From contig NZ_FMYZ01000018.1 in the NCBI RefSeq assembly GCF_900101625.1, positions 1-64,000 of the forward strand: DNA of 64,000 bases. The letters run 5' to 3'. Origin of the DNA: Cupriavidus sp. YR651 (GTDB lineage: Bacteria; Pseudomonadota; Gammaproteobacteria; Burkholderiales; Burkholderiaceae). This document shows positions 1 to 8,376 of this stretch, in pieces. The notes beneath the pieces are model-generated. The model saw nothing but the letters and a program-made list of their open reading frames with translations. It did no database searches and had not been told where the DNA came from. The translations under genes were made by a program, and so were the position numbers. How positions within the stretch are numbered: the first letter of the stretch is position 1; each line of letters starts with the position of its first letter.

Positions 1-459
1 GGCACTGAATCGACACCGAAAGGAACGCCAGGCGCGACCTACGTATATGGACGCGACCAGGGCAGCCCACTGACCGTTTCCACACGGCCTCGGCCAGAAG
101 CGGACGGTCGACAGTTCCGTCAAGATGGCCGAAAATTGCTCTATTCCTATCAGCGGGGTCGGGCAGATATCTTGAGTGTTAAGTCAGATCTCATACGAGA
201 GAAGGTTCACGCAGCCGCTTATGCGGAAGCATATTCTGTCGGCCTCATGGCACTGGAAAATTCTCCGAACGACCAAGAAATAGCCGCCGCGTTGCACTAT
301 TTGACCGCAGAGCTACGTTGGGTCTGCATGGATCTGGCGTCGCGGAAGATTGACTACGGTCGCGAGTATTGCGTGCTTGAAAGTCTGCTGAGAGAAGCAA
401 GCAAACTTACCGGCCAAGACTTGTATGGGCAAAAATTAGTCTCGCCGCCCAGTCAGTAG
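1..459 (+). CDS. Hypothetical protein, 3' part (start lies upstream of window)
   Basis: The reading frame that ends at 459 is open back to the first base of the window, so the visible 152 codons are probably the C-terminal part of a longer gene. A TTG at 136 would give a 107-residue protein, but nothing resembling a ribosome site favours it. The first 45 residues are rich in G, T, P and R and look disordered. The rest is predicted mostly helical (for example IAAALHYLTAELRWVCMD) and contains two cysteines. No signal sequence or known motif is visible. I do not recognise the family. Confidence 0.5.
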   Translation, partial: GTESTPKGTPGATYVYGRDQGSPLTVSTRPRPEADGRQFRQDGRKLLYSYQRGRADILSVKSDLIREKVHAAAYAEAYSVGLMALENSPNDQEIAAALHYLTAELRWVCMDLASRKIDYGREYCVLESLLREASKLTGQDLYGQKLVSPPSQ

Positions 460-1076
460 TTGTAAGGCTTCAAAAAATGCGGCGCGAGTGTCCGCTTCGA
501 TGCAAGCCGACAGACGGCTAAGGGTCGTTCTGCGACGGTCGCGGATTCACAGCGGCCTCGGCCTGAGCGATTTCTATCCTAAGCTGGTAGCTACCAGCTA
601 TCATTGAAGACGGGAGACGCCCTGCTGCGAGGTCTCGCGCGTCACCCTGGGCTGGCTCCACCGCGTCCGGCCAGCGCCACCGCCCGACGGCAATCCCGTC
701 AAATAAGCTCCGCTCCCACACAAACCGCACGCCCGTGCCAACATTTGAAAACAGCTGGCGGTACGACATTTGCTTCCAGCCTAGACATTAAGTGTTGGCC
801 GTTTTTTCTAATGTCGTATTTGGTATTGCGGCAACGCTAACGACCAGGCACTACGATCCTGCGTATTCACGATCCCAGCGAAAGCACTTTCACGACCGGA
901 CAAATCGACGCGTCATTACCGCCGATGACTTGTCGGAAGACAGTGTGGAGGCATTGGCCAGATACATTGTGGTAACGCTGGTGCCCGGGAAGCCCGCCAA
1001 CCGCAGTTCGGATACCGCCATACGGCAATTGCCCTGCGAATAGTGACGCGGGAAGACAGCGCGATCGTGCCTGACG
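460..1076. other. Intergenic stretch without a convincing gene
   Basis: Several short frames cross this stretch on both strands, but none has a ribosome site together with plausible composition. The frame at 792-1043 has a short hydrophobic start followed by a stretch containing ALARYIVVTLVPGKPA, which could be the tail of a decayed gene. I cannot assign it. Confidence 0.4.
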
Positions 1077-2075
1077 TCATAGATTGACGCGGGCGGGTCG
1101 TTTGGCAAAACAGCCGGTCCCGATCGTGCGTAGCGCATCGCCGTCGCGTACGACGAAGAGTGCGTCGAGGCACCGCCGCTGAGCATAATCTCGCCCCGCC
1201 TGCGCACCGAGGACCAGCAAGGCTGTCGCATAGGCGTCCGCGTCCGCGCATGTCGGCGCAATTACCGTCACCGACGCAACGGAACTGCACAGTGGCGCCC
1301 CGGTTCTGGGATCCATTGTGTGCGAGACGCGCGCACCGTCGATGTCAGCCCAGTGGCGGTAGTCGCCGGACGTCGCGATAGCGGCGTTGCTCAGTTCGAT
1401 CACGCCCATTGCGGCGTGCCGCTCGTAGTCCGGCGTCTCAAGCGCGATCGCCCACGGCGACCCATCCGGTTTGCTTCCGCACGCGCGCATTTCGCCGTCG
1501 ATGCCGACAAGCCATGAGCCGATCCCGTGCTCACTCAACACGCGCGCGAGTTCGTCGACGCCGAATCCCTTTGCAATGCCGCACAGATCCAGCGCAACGG
1601 GTTCCCGCCTGCGCACCCGGCACCGTTGCACGTCCACGTCTATCAGTTCGCTCACAGACGGGCATGGGCTCGCCTGCAACGTGTCCACCGCGCCTGGACG
1701 ATGTGCACGCTGCTCGCCCGATGGCCCAAATCCCCACATACCCACAAGGTCGCCGACGCCGATGTTGAAGGCGTTGTGCGTATCGCTGCCAATCTCCAGC
1801 GCGCGTGCGAGTGTAGCCGCGAGATTCTTGGGCACCGGCACCCAGCAGTCCAGTTCAGCACGATTCAGCCGCGACAGGTCGGAGCTTTCCTTCCAGTTCG
1901 ACATCTGCTCGTCAACCGCGCCAACCGCCGCAGCGAGCCGCGCGGCCAGTTCTTTTTCATCCGTCTTCGGCGACGCATGGAAGGCCGCCGTGTAGCGGGT
2001 TCCCATGGTCGCCCCGCTCACGCGCCAAAGCTTGAGTTGCGTGGCTGGCAACGCCTCAATAGACATCTTCGACAT
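1077..2075 (-). CDS. apbE: FAD:protein FMN transferase (ApbE/Ftp family)
   Basis: ApbE enzymes transfer FMN from FAD to a Ser/Thr of a target protein, using Mg2+. Family hallmarks are in order: GATMGTRY at residues 21-28, a D-x-C-G-IAKGFGVD segment in the middle, GIDGEMRACG, SHTMDPRTGAP, and a CADADAYATALLVLG segment near the C-terminus. Length (332 residues) is normal for the family. No signal peptide or lipobox is visible, so this copy may act in the cytoplasm or its N-terminus may be misjudged. The start overlaps the end of the upstream flavoprotein gene by 20 bp, so the two are almost certainly co-transcribed. A likely acceptor, the DUF2271 protein, lies in the same run of genes. Confidence 0.93.
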   Translation of the reverse strand: MSKMSIEALPATQLKLWRVSGATMGTRYTAAFHASPKTDEKELAARLAAAVGAVDEQMSNWKESSDLSRLNRAELDCWVPVPKNLAATLARALEIGSDTHNAFNIGVGDLVGMWGFGPSGEQRAHRPGAVDTLQASPCPSVSELIDVDVQRCRVRRREPVALDLCGIAKGFGVDELARVLSEHGIGSWLVGIDGEMRACGSKPDGSPWAIALETPDYERHAAMGVIELSNAAIATSGDYRHWADIDGARVSHTMDPRTGAPLCSSVASVTVIAPTCADADAYATALLVLGAQAGRDYAQRRCLDALFVVRDGDALRTIGTGCFAKRPARVNL

Positions 2076-4263
2076 AGAGACCCTGCGCTCTCAGTTGTGC
2101 GACGGACAAGCCGGTATCCGTCAGAATACGTTCCCACGCCTGCGCGACACCCTCCGCCATCCTGCGGCCGCCGCACACCATGATTTGCGCGCCGTCCGTA
2201 ACCAGGGTGCGCAGGCTCTGTGTATCGGCGAGAAGGCGCTCCTGCACATAGCTCCGGCTTCCGGAACGTGAGAAGGCAGTCGTGAGTGCCTGCAGCCGCC
2301 GGTCGGCTACCAGGTGCCTGAGTTCGTCGCGGTACAGGAAGCCATCTTCAGCATTGCGCGCACCGAAATATAGGTGCATCGGACGACGTGCCGCGTTGTG
2401 CCGGATAAAACCGATCAGTGGACCAATCCCGGTGCCCGCCCCGATCAGGACCACGGGAGCACTCCCCGTGCCCGGTCGAAAGCGCGCGTTCGGCCGCATG
2501 AACGCCTCAATCGTTTCGCCAGGCTGCAGGCCTGTGAGATAGCGGGAGCAAACGCCGTTCGGATGACGCCGCACACAAATCTCGACCAGGCCGTCCGCCG
2601 CCGCGCTCGCGAGCGAATAGTACCGGGGCGAGGTGGCGCCCGGCGGCACGACGCCGAGCAGATCCCCGGTCTCGAACCGAGGCAGCCGCGGCCGCAGCGC
2701 GGTGGTCCAGGATCTCGCGCCCTCGGCAGACATGAAGCGCAGCACCGAAGTCATGTCCTCTGGATCCGCACCATAGTCGTCACGTGAAACGAGCTTGAGC
2801 GGTATCGTGGGTCGCAGCAATGGCGTGTAGCGGAAGTCGAGCGAAACACCGAGCCGTTCGGCGAGCCCCGCGCACCACTGCCGGAATTCGGGTTCAGACT
2901 GCCGGTCAACCGTGCCCAGATCGGTCAGTGCTTCTAGTCCTTTGGCGGTCAGTGCGTCATGAACCGTTCGCGCATAGCCGCAAAAATGAGGAAACTGGCG
3001 GTCGCCGAAGCCCAAGACCCCGAACACCACCCCGCCAGGGACCGTCAGGCGCTCGAGCTTCGGCAGGAATCGTATAGCGCTCTCCGGTGCACAGCCGTCA
3101 CCGGAGGTCGCAGTCAGGACCAGCAGATACCGCAGGCTGCGGCCGGCCGCAAGATCGTTCATCGGCGCAACATGCACGCGAAGGCCAGCCCGGGTCAGCG
3201 CTGCATGCAGCGCCGAAGCAAAGCCCCACGTGCTATTGCCCTCGGAGCCCACCAGCAATACAGTATCCGCGTCGCGTGCCGGCACGTTGCCGGCGAGCTT
3301 CGGCATGGCGCGTCGACGACGCAGCCACAGCAGCAGGCCGGATGCGGCCAGCAACGGCACCGACGCCGACGATGCGCCGAGGATCAGCCCAAGCCACCAC
3401 AGTCCTTCGCCCGTGTGCAGCATGCGGACAACCCCGTGCACACGTTGCCACGCGTCGGCCGGCTGAAAGGCAAGCCATCTGCCCGACGATGGATCGACAT
3501 AACCGGCGCCATCCGTCGTATTCACTTCGATGCTGCTGCTAGGGTCGGCCGCCTTGGCAAACGTCAGCTGACGCAGCCTGGAGACATCTATTGCCAGTGC
3601 GGGCATCTGCCGCAGTGGCATCGGGGGCGTGGTGATTGCCGGAACGCTGAGGGCGGGCTCCTGCGCGCCGCCTTCCGGGATCACGCCGAAAGTCGCCAAC
3701 GACATGACGACCCCGGTCATCGCTGACAGTGTGAGGCCGGCAAGCGCAGCGCGTGCAGTTTCGTTATGCAGCCGCTGCACCCCGTCACCCCGGATCGGGG
3801 CCAACATGTGCTTCCACCCGCCCATCCGGCGTGCGAGCAATACAAGTCCGGACAACGTGGCGAACAGCATGATGGCAGCAGTTGCACCGATTGCGATCCG
3901 CCCAGCATCACCGAGAAAGAACTTACGGTGCAGGTTCTTCAGCCAACGCTCGATAGGCGAGGGGCGATAGTCGCCGACAGCCTTGCCGGTAGCGGGATCA
4001 ATGATGGATGAACGCTGTTCACCGCCTGCCTGGTAGTACGCGATGATCGCCCCTGACGGCCTGCGTACGAGTGATTCGACGTCGGGCACCGAGGTGCTCA
4101 CGCGGCTGGCGAGCGTTGCGACGCTCAGCGGAGCCAGGCCTGGGCGGAAAGCACTCGCGTGCTCAAGTGCCGGATTCACTGATAACGCCGCGCCTGTCAA
4201 GGCGGCGATCGTCATCAGCAATGCGGCGATGAGACCGGGGATTGAATGGAGCTTGCGTAACAT
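2056..4263 (-). CDS. PepSY-type membrane flavoprotein reductase (PepSY TM + flavodoxin + FAD/NAD reductase)
   Basis: This 735-residue protein likely moves electrons from NAD(P)H across the inner membrane. The N-terminal half has PepSY-associated membrane helices at about residues 5-29, 120-145, 170-195 and 295-320. Next comes a flavodoxin-like domain beginning near LLVGSEGNSTWG. The C-terminal half is a ferredoxin-reductase module with RYYSLASA (FAD binding), VLIGAGTGIGPLIGF (nucleotide binding), YFGARN and the C-terminal YVEDVY. This resembles sulfite reductase alpha and NADPH-P450 reductase diflavin modules joined to a PepSY anchor. It sits between DUF2271 and apbE, consistent with a role in supplying electrons to a periplasmic flavinylated protein (inference). 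Confidence 0.88.
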   Translation of the reverse strand: MLRKLHSIPGLIAALLMTIAALTGAALSVNPALEHASAFRPGLAPLSVATLASRVSTSVPDVESLVRRPSGAIIAYYQAGGEQRSSIIDPATGKAVGDYRPSPIERWLKNLHRKFFLGDAGRIAIGATAAIMLFATLSGLVLLARRMGGWKHMLAPIRGDGVQRLHNETARAALAGLTLSAMTGVVMSLATFGVIPEGGAQEPALSVPAITTPPMPLRQMPALAIDVSRLRQLTFAKAADPSSSIEVNTTDGAGYVDPSSGRWLAFQPADAWQRVHGVVRMLHTGEGLWWLGLILGASSASVPLLAASGLLLWLRRRRAMPKLAGNVPARDADTVLLVGSEGNSTWGFASALHAALTRAGLRVHVAPMNDLAAGRSLRYLLVLTATSGDGCAPESAIRFLPKLERLTVPGGVVFGVLGFGDRQFPHFCGYARTVHDALTAKGLEALTDLGTVDRQSEPEFRQWCAGLAERLGVSLDFRYTPLLRPTIPLKLVSRDDYGADPEDMTSVLRFMSAEGARSWTTALRPRLPRFETGDLLGVVPPGATSPRYYSLASAAADGLVEICVRRHPNGVCSRYLTGLQPGETIEAFMRPNARFRPGTGSAPVVLIGAGTGIGPLIGFIRHNAARRPMHLYFGARNAEDGFLYRDELRHLVADRRLQALTTAFSRSGSRSYVQERLLADTQSLRTLVTDGAQIMVCGGRRMAEGVAQAWERILTDTGLSVAQLRAQGLYVEDVY

Positions 4264-4288
4264 CGGGCACCTCCTCGCCTGCCCATGA

Positions 4289-4756
4289 TTACAGTGAATA
4301 GCGGAACGACTTCACATAGCCACTCCCCTTGACCGTCTTGTTCGCGCCCGAGCTGGTCAACGGCATGACGACCTCGGACGGGTACTCCTTCATGTCCTCG
4401 ACCGCAGTGTCGATGTGGACCTCATATCCGGCGTCGAGCAGCGTGTCAGACAGATCCAACGTCGCACGCAGCGTCTTGCCTGCGCCGACGCTGGCGCCCG
4501 TAATGCCGTCTACCTTTGCGGTGCCGCCCGTGGCGCGATACCAGTCGCGCAGATGCCGGTAGTACTTGGTTTTGCGCCCTGCCACCCACAGGGTGCCCTG
4601 GTACCGTCCGGCGCGATCGGTGACATACATGGCAACGTAAGCGCCATCTCCCCCATAGTTCGACAACTGCGTTTCGAACGAGACCTGACGCGCGGATGCC
4701 AGTGAAGGCGCGGCAAGCGCGCCAGCAAGCATGGCGATCGGGAATGCGTGTTTCAT
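4289..4756 (-). CDS. Secreted DUF2271 protein with candidate flavinylation motif
   Basis: The ATG at 4756 is chosen because AGGAGA precedes it by 6 bases and it gives a clean signal peptide (cleavage after SLASA, about residue 22). The mature part matches the DUF2271 family (YVAMYVTDRAGRYQGTLWVA). Residues 83-89 read DGITGAS, which fits the D-G-x-(S/T)-(G/S)-A-(S/T) acceptor motif used by ApbE, making Ser89 a candidate FMN attachment site. The gene lies 25 bp upstream of the PepSY reductase and is co-directional with apbE. Secretion is well supported; flavinylation is inferred from motif and context. Confidence 0.88.
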   Translation of the reverse strand: MKHAFPIAMLAGALAAPSLASARQVSFETQLSNYGGDGAYVAMYVTDRAGRYQGTLWVAGRKTKYYRHLRDWYRATGGTAKVDGITGASVGAGKTLRATLDLSDTLLDAGYEVHIDTAVEDMKEYPSEVVMPLTSSGANKTVKGSGYVKSFRYSL

Positions 4757-4868
4757 CTGGATTCTCCTGATTCGGGCAAAAGGGGGGCTTCGCACCCATC
4801 GCATTGGCCTGCCACTGCTTCAGTAGGGTCAACGCCGATGAGGTACGCGGTGCGTCGGCAATAAGGGG

Positions 4869-5279
4869 TTAGCGGATCTGGACCTGGGGCTTCGCGTCTG
4901 GCGTCAGCAAGCCTTCGGGGGGGGCAGCCGGTGGCTTGCCAGTATTCGCGTCCGGCAGCCGTCCGCGTGCCCCGCCGTGGTCGGCGTCTTCACGCTTCAT
5001 GCGGACGACGTCAAGTGTGACGGGATCAAGTTTTGCCTTGAAACGCCGGCCATCGGCATCATGCCCCTTGACCTCGTAGCAACCGTCGTCGATCCTGAGC
5101 CTGTCGATCTGCCAGCCTTTTTGCTGCGCCATCGTCCGGACAGCGTCACGCGGCTTCCAGGCGTTGACTGGCGCCTCGCAATCGTCGCTGTCGTGCGCCT
5201 GTGCGGGATGGATGCCGAAAGCGCCGGCAAGTGCAAACATCGTGAGCGCTAGGCTTCCGGCTCTTCGCAGGTGTTTCAT
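4869..5279 (-). CDS. Secreted PepSY-domain protein
   Basis: The ATG at 5279 follows a GGGAG site and starts a signal peptide ending near HPAQA. The mature protein of about 105 residues carries one PepSY domain: a helix (RDAVRTMAQQKGWQIDRLRI) followed by strands containing YEVKGHDADGRRFKAKLDP. The tail is Pro-rich. Small PepSY proteins commonly sit beside PepSY-TM reductases or two-component systems and may bind or modulate them. This one is first in the minus-strand run and is divergent from the response regulator, so the 142-bp gap 5280-5421 probably holds promoters for both directions. Confidence 0.85.
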   Translation of the reverse strand: MKHLRRAGSLALTMFALAGAFGIHPAQAHDSDDCEAPVNAWKPRDAVRTMAQQKGWQIDRLRIDDGCYEVKGHDADGRRFKAKLDPVTLDVVRMKREDADHGGARGRLPDANTGKPPAAPPEGLLTPDAKPQVQIR

Positions 5280-5421
5280 GACCAATATCTCCCGTTCGCA
5301 TCTTGGACTCCACAATGCACCTGAAACCTGAAGCCAAGCTTGCGGGCACAAGGAATTTTCTTCATGTTCGCGACAGGTTCACATGGCAAAGTCACGCAAG
5401 ACACCCATCAGGAGGATCTTA

Positions 5422-6081
5422 ATGAGAGTCCTTCTCATCGAAGATGAGCCTCGGCTCGGGGAGGCCGTTCGCGACCAGATCGAGAAAGACGGTCATCCGA
5501 CCGACTTCGTGACCACCCTTGCTGAGGCCCGCCGACACCTTGCGGCGGCTAACTATGACCTGATCCTGCTCGATCTGCTGCTTCCCGACGGTAGGGGGCT
5601 CGACTTCCTGCGAGAGCTTCGCGCGGGTGGCTCGACCGTGCCCGTCATCATCCTGACAGCGCTCGATCAGGTATCGAACCGTATCGCCGGCCTGAACGCC
5701 GGCGCGGATGACTATCTCGTCAAGCCATTCGACCTGTCAGAGCTTTCCGCACGGGTGAGCGCGGTGTCACGCCGGTATTCTGGCAATCCGAATCCCCTCG
5801 TCAACCTCGGCGAACTGCGTATCGATACGGCGGCGCGCAGCGTGATGCGCGGTTCCGCGCGCATCGATCTGACGGCCAGTGAATGGGCGCTTCTCGAAGC
5901 GCTGATTCAGCATCCGGGGATGATCGTATCAAGGAGTCGACTAGAGGATCGCCTTTATTCCTTCAACGAGGAAATTGGCAGTAACACCATCGAGGTACAT
6001 ATGAGCCGGCTGCGCAAGAAGCTTGGTGTCGATGTCATCGAGACCTTGCGCGGGCTCGGCTATCGGTTGAAGCTGGACTGA
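5422..6081 (+). CDS. OmpR/PhoB-family response regulator (QseB/PmrA-like)
   Basis: The ATG at 5422 has AGGAGGAT just upstream; a longer frame from 5383 is unlikely. The receiver domain begins MRVLLIEDEP with acidic pocket residues E7, D8 and phosphoacceptor D51 (LLDLLLPDG), and switch residues in VIILTALD and the conserved Lys in YLVKPFD. A winged-helix DNA-binding domain follows (GSNTIEVHMSRLRKKL). The partner kinase starts 2 bp after the stop. The divergent PepSY/DUF2271/reductase/apbE run is the obvious candidate target. A tandem CCTGAA repeat at 5320-5332 in the shared promoter gap might be part of its operator, but this is weak. Confidence 0.93.
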   Translation: MRVLLIEDEPRLGEAVRDQIEKDGHPTDFVTTLAEARRHLAAANYDLILLDLLLPDGRGLDFLRELRAGGSTVPVIILTALDQVSNRIAGLNAGADDYLVKPFDLSELSARVSAVSRRYSGNPNPLVNLGELRIDTAARSVMRGSARIDLTASEWALLEALIQHPGMIVSRSRLEDRLYSFNEEIGSNTIEVHMSRLRKKLGVDVIETLRGLGYRLKLD

Positions 6082-6083
6082 CC

Positions 6084-7454
6084 ATGCTGCGCAGCCTGCA
6101 AGGCCGACTCGCGGTAGCCCTGGTTGCAGGGCTCGCTGTGCTGTCGCTCGCGGCCGCGGCCGCTTCATTTTACGTGCTGCGCCACGAAGTCGACCGGATG
6201 TCGGATAGTGCGTTGCAGGAAACGGCGCAGCGCCTGTTGCCGCTCGCCATCATGGATATCGTCAGGCGCGATTCGGATGGCGATGACGATAGCAGTCGCC
6301 GTATCGCAGCCGTTCGCCCACACGACGAATTGCTGACCTACGCGGTTCGCGATGATAGGGGCAGGCTGCTGCTGCGATCGCACGATGCCGATATGGCCGT
6401 CTTTCCGCCGGATCTGAAAGCGGGCTTCACTTCTACGGCGTCACACCGGATTTACGCCGAGCCTAGCTTGCAGGGAACGATCTCCCTGATGATCGCCGAG
6501 CCGCTCGCCACGCGCCGGCATGCAGTGATGGAAGCCGCGCTCGCGGTCGCCAGGGCCCTCATCCTGTTTCTGCCGGTGGGCCTGTTTGGCGTCTGGATAA
6601 TTGTCCGCACCGGGCTACGGCCAATTCGACGCTTCTGCGGCAGCATCGCTGCACGCGGCCAGAACGACCTGACACCGCTCGAAAAAAAGGAGCTGCCGAT
6701 GGAGGTCACTCCGATCGCCGACGCGGTCAATGACCTGATGGCTCGCCTTGACCGTGCCCTGGCTGCGGAGCGCGGTTTCACTGCCAATAGCGCGCACGAG
6801 TTGCGCACACCGATTGCCGCAGCACTCGCGCAGACACAGTGCCTCATGGCCGAAATGCCTTCCGCCGCCATGCGGGAACGCGTGCAGAATGTCGAAAGTG
6901 CCCTGCACACCCTGTCGCGGGTCAGCGAAAGGCTCATGCAACTCGCGAAGGCCGAAAATGGACGCGTGCTCGGAGACACGCCGCAGGACCTGCGCCCGGT
7001 ACTGGAGCTTGTCGTCGAGGATTTTCGGCGCGTTGCATCTGCAAAGCCGATCCGGCTTGACCTGCCCGACCGACCCGTGCCGTCGTGGATCGATCCGGAT
7101 GCATTCGCCATAGTCGTGCGCAATCTGGTTGAAAATGCGCTCAAGCACGGTGCGCACGAGCAACCGGTGAGGATTGCGCTGTCAAGTACCGGCACGCTCA
7201 GTGTGAGCAATCACGGACCGGTGCTGCCGGACGATGAACTCGAGCGCCTGACGAAGCCGTTCGAGCGTGGTGCAACCGCAGCCAAAGGCAGCGGGCTTGG
7301 CCTGGCGATCGTCGAAGCAATTGTCCGCGGGGCAGGTTCGGTCCTTACGCTGCGCTCGCCGGCGCCGGACTGGCAGGACGGACTGCAGGTGACCATCGAT
7401 GGTTTGCCGCTGGCGTCCGCGAAGCCGAAGCGCGAGAAAGCCGGTCCAGCGTAA
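6084..7454 (+). CDS. Membrane sensor histidine kinase
   Basis: This 456-residue kinase has two membrane helices (about residues 8-30 and 155-180) bracketing a periplasmic region of roughly 120 residues, a short HAMP-like linker, an H-box (ANSAHELRTPIAA), an N-box (NLVENALKHG) and a G-box (GSGLGLAIVEAIV). The layout matches QseC/PmrB-type kinases with a small periplasmic sensor. It begins 2 bp after the response regulator stop, so the pair is translationally linked. The signal is unknown; the neighbouring flavin/PepSY genes suggest redox or metal stress (inference). Confidence 0.92.
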   Translation: MLRSLQGRLAVALVAGLAVLSLAAAAASFYVLRHEVDRMSDSALQETAQRLLPLAIMDIVRRDSDGDDDSSRRIAAVRPHDELLTYAVRDDRGRLLLRSHDADMAVFPPDLKAGFTSTASHRIYAEPSLQGTISLMIAEPLATRRHAVMEAALAVARALILFLPVGLFGVWIIVRTGLRPIRRFCGSIAARGQNDLTPLEKKELPMEVTPIADAVNDLMARLDRALAAERGFTANSAHELRTPIAAALAQTQCLMAEMPSAAMRERVQNVESALHTLSRVSERLMQLAKAENGRVLGDTPQDLRPVLELVVEDFRRVASAKPIRLDLPDRPVPSWIDPDAFAIVVRNLVENALKHGAHEQPVRIALSSTGTLSVSNHGPVLPDDELERLTKPFERGATAAKGSGLGLAIVEAIVRGAGSVLTLRSPAPDWQDGLQVTIDGLPLASAKPKREKAGPA

Positions 7455-7588
7455 TCAGTTGGGACGGACGTGGCGCGGGACAACCCGGAATCGACTGACC
7501 GGTACCTGGATCGATCCCGCACGCTGGAAGCTACGCAACGGATGACATCCGCAAGCGCAGATGGCGAACAATTCATATGTCGGTCACA

Positions 7589-8160
7589 TCATGCATCGAC
7601 CGGATCGACGTGTGTCATGACGTTGAGAACGTCTTTGCGGCTCATCACACGCCGCCTCGCCTCAAGCGCGATCTCATGCCCCTCCTTGACTCTCGCTGCT
7701 GCATTGATGTCAAGATGGACGTCCACCAGGACCATGTCGCCCATCTTTCAGGTACGCACATCGTGCGCACCAAGCACGCCTGGCGTGCTCCAGCATGGTC
7801 TTGCGAATCGCTATTACCGTCTCCGCGTCGATCGCGCGATCCATCAAGTCACGCAGGGCGTCGCGGGAAAACTGCCAACCCATCCTTGTCACCATCAGGC
7901 CGACAACCAGTGCTGCGATCGGATCCAGCAGGTGGTAACCCCTCGCATTGCCCAGGATCCCTAGTGCCACCACCAGCGAAGACGCCGCATCCGACCGCAC
8001 GTGCCAGGCATTTGCAACCAGCATGCTCGACCTAACCCGTTCGGCGATCGCGAGCATGTAGCGGAACAACAATTCCTTGATCGCCGGCGCCCCCAGGGTA
8101 ACCCAGAGCCCGATCATCCGTACCGGTTGGATCGATTCCGGATGCTCGAGCTTTAGCACG
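7589..8160 (-). pseudogene. Cation diffusion facilitator (CDF) transporter, decayed
   Basis: The minus strand from 8160 down carries transmembrane and C-terminal parts of a CDF metal transporter: LEHPESIQPV, LLFRYMLAIAERVRSSM, AWHVRSDAASSLVVALGILG (with the H-x3-D metal site) and a further helix pair. After TMLEH the frame shifts by one base, continuing as PGVLGAHDVRT in another frame. An in-frame TGA follows, then KMGDMVLVDVHLDI and the cytoplasmic domain down to HVDPVDA and a stop at 7589. The gene thus has a frameshift, a nonsense codon and no N-terminus. Part of the missing N-terminus is found inverted immediately upstream (8161-8232). Confidence 0.85.
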
Positions 8161-8232
8161 GCGTTCCATTCCCTTTCGGATTTGGTTTCGGACTTCGTTG
8201 TCCTTTATGCCGGCCACCATAGCAAGAAGGGT
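8161..8232 (+). pseudogene. Inverted N-terminal fragment of the same CDF transporter
   Basis: The plus strand encodes HSLSDLVSDFVVLYAGHHSK, the signature around transmembrane helix 2 of CDF proteins, where His/Asp residues bind metal. The rest of the CDF gene is on the minus strand and begins immediately next to this fragment. The match is too specific to be an antisense coincidence. A short inversion with breakpoint near 8160 is the simplest explanation. Sequence after KKG no longer resembles a CDF, so the other breakpoint is near 8232. Confidence 0.75.
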
Positions 8233-8376
8233 CCCAGCGAAACCAATGTTAGTGCCAACACGGCACCTCAACCAACCCAGGCCTACAGCGGCACCATGGG
8301 AAACAGCCGGTCATCGCTAGTCCGCGGTGCCAGAGAAATCGCAGCCGCTGTGGGGCACTTCAACCGATGCGGTGGA

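Noticed and set aside
5320-5332. Tandem CCTGAA repeat as response-regulator operator
   Set aside because: Only two short copies, no spacing support; mentioned within the regulator entry but not listed as a feature.
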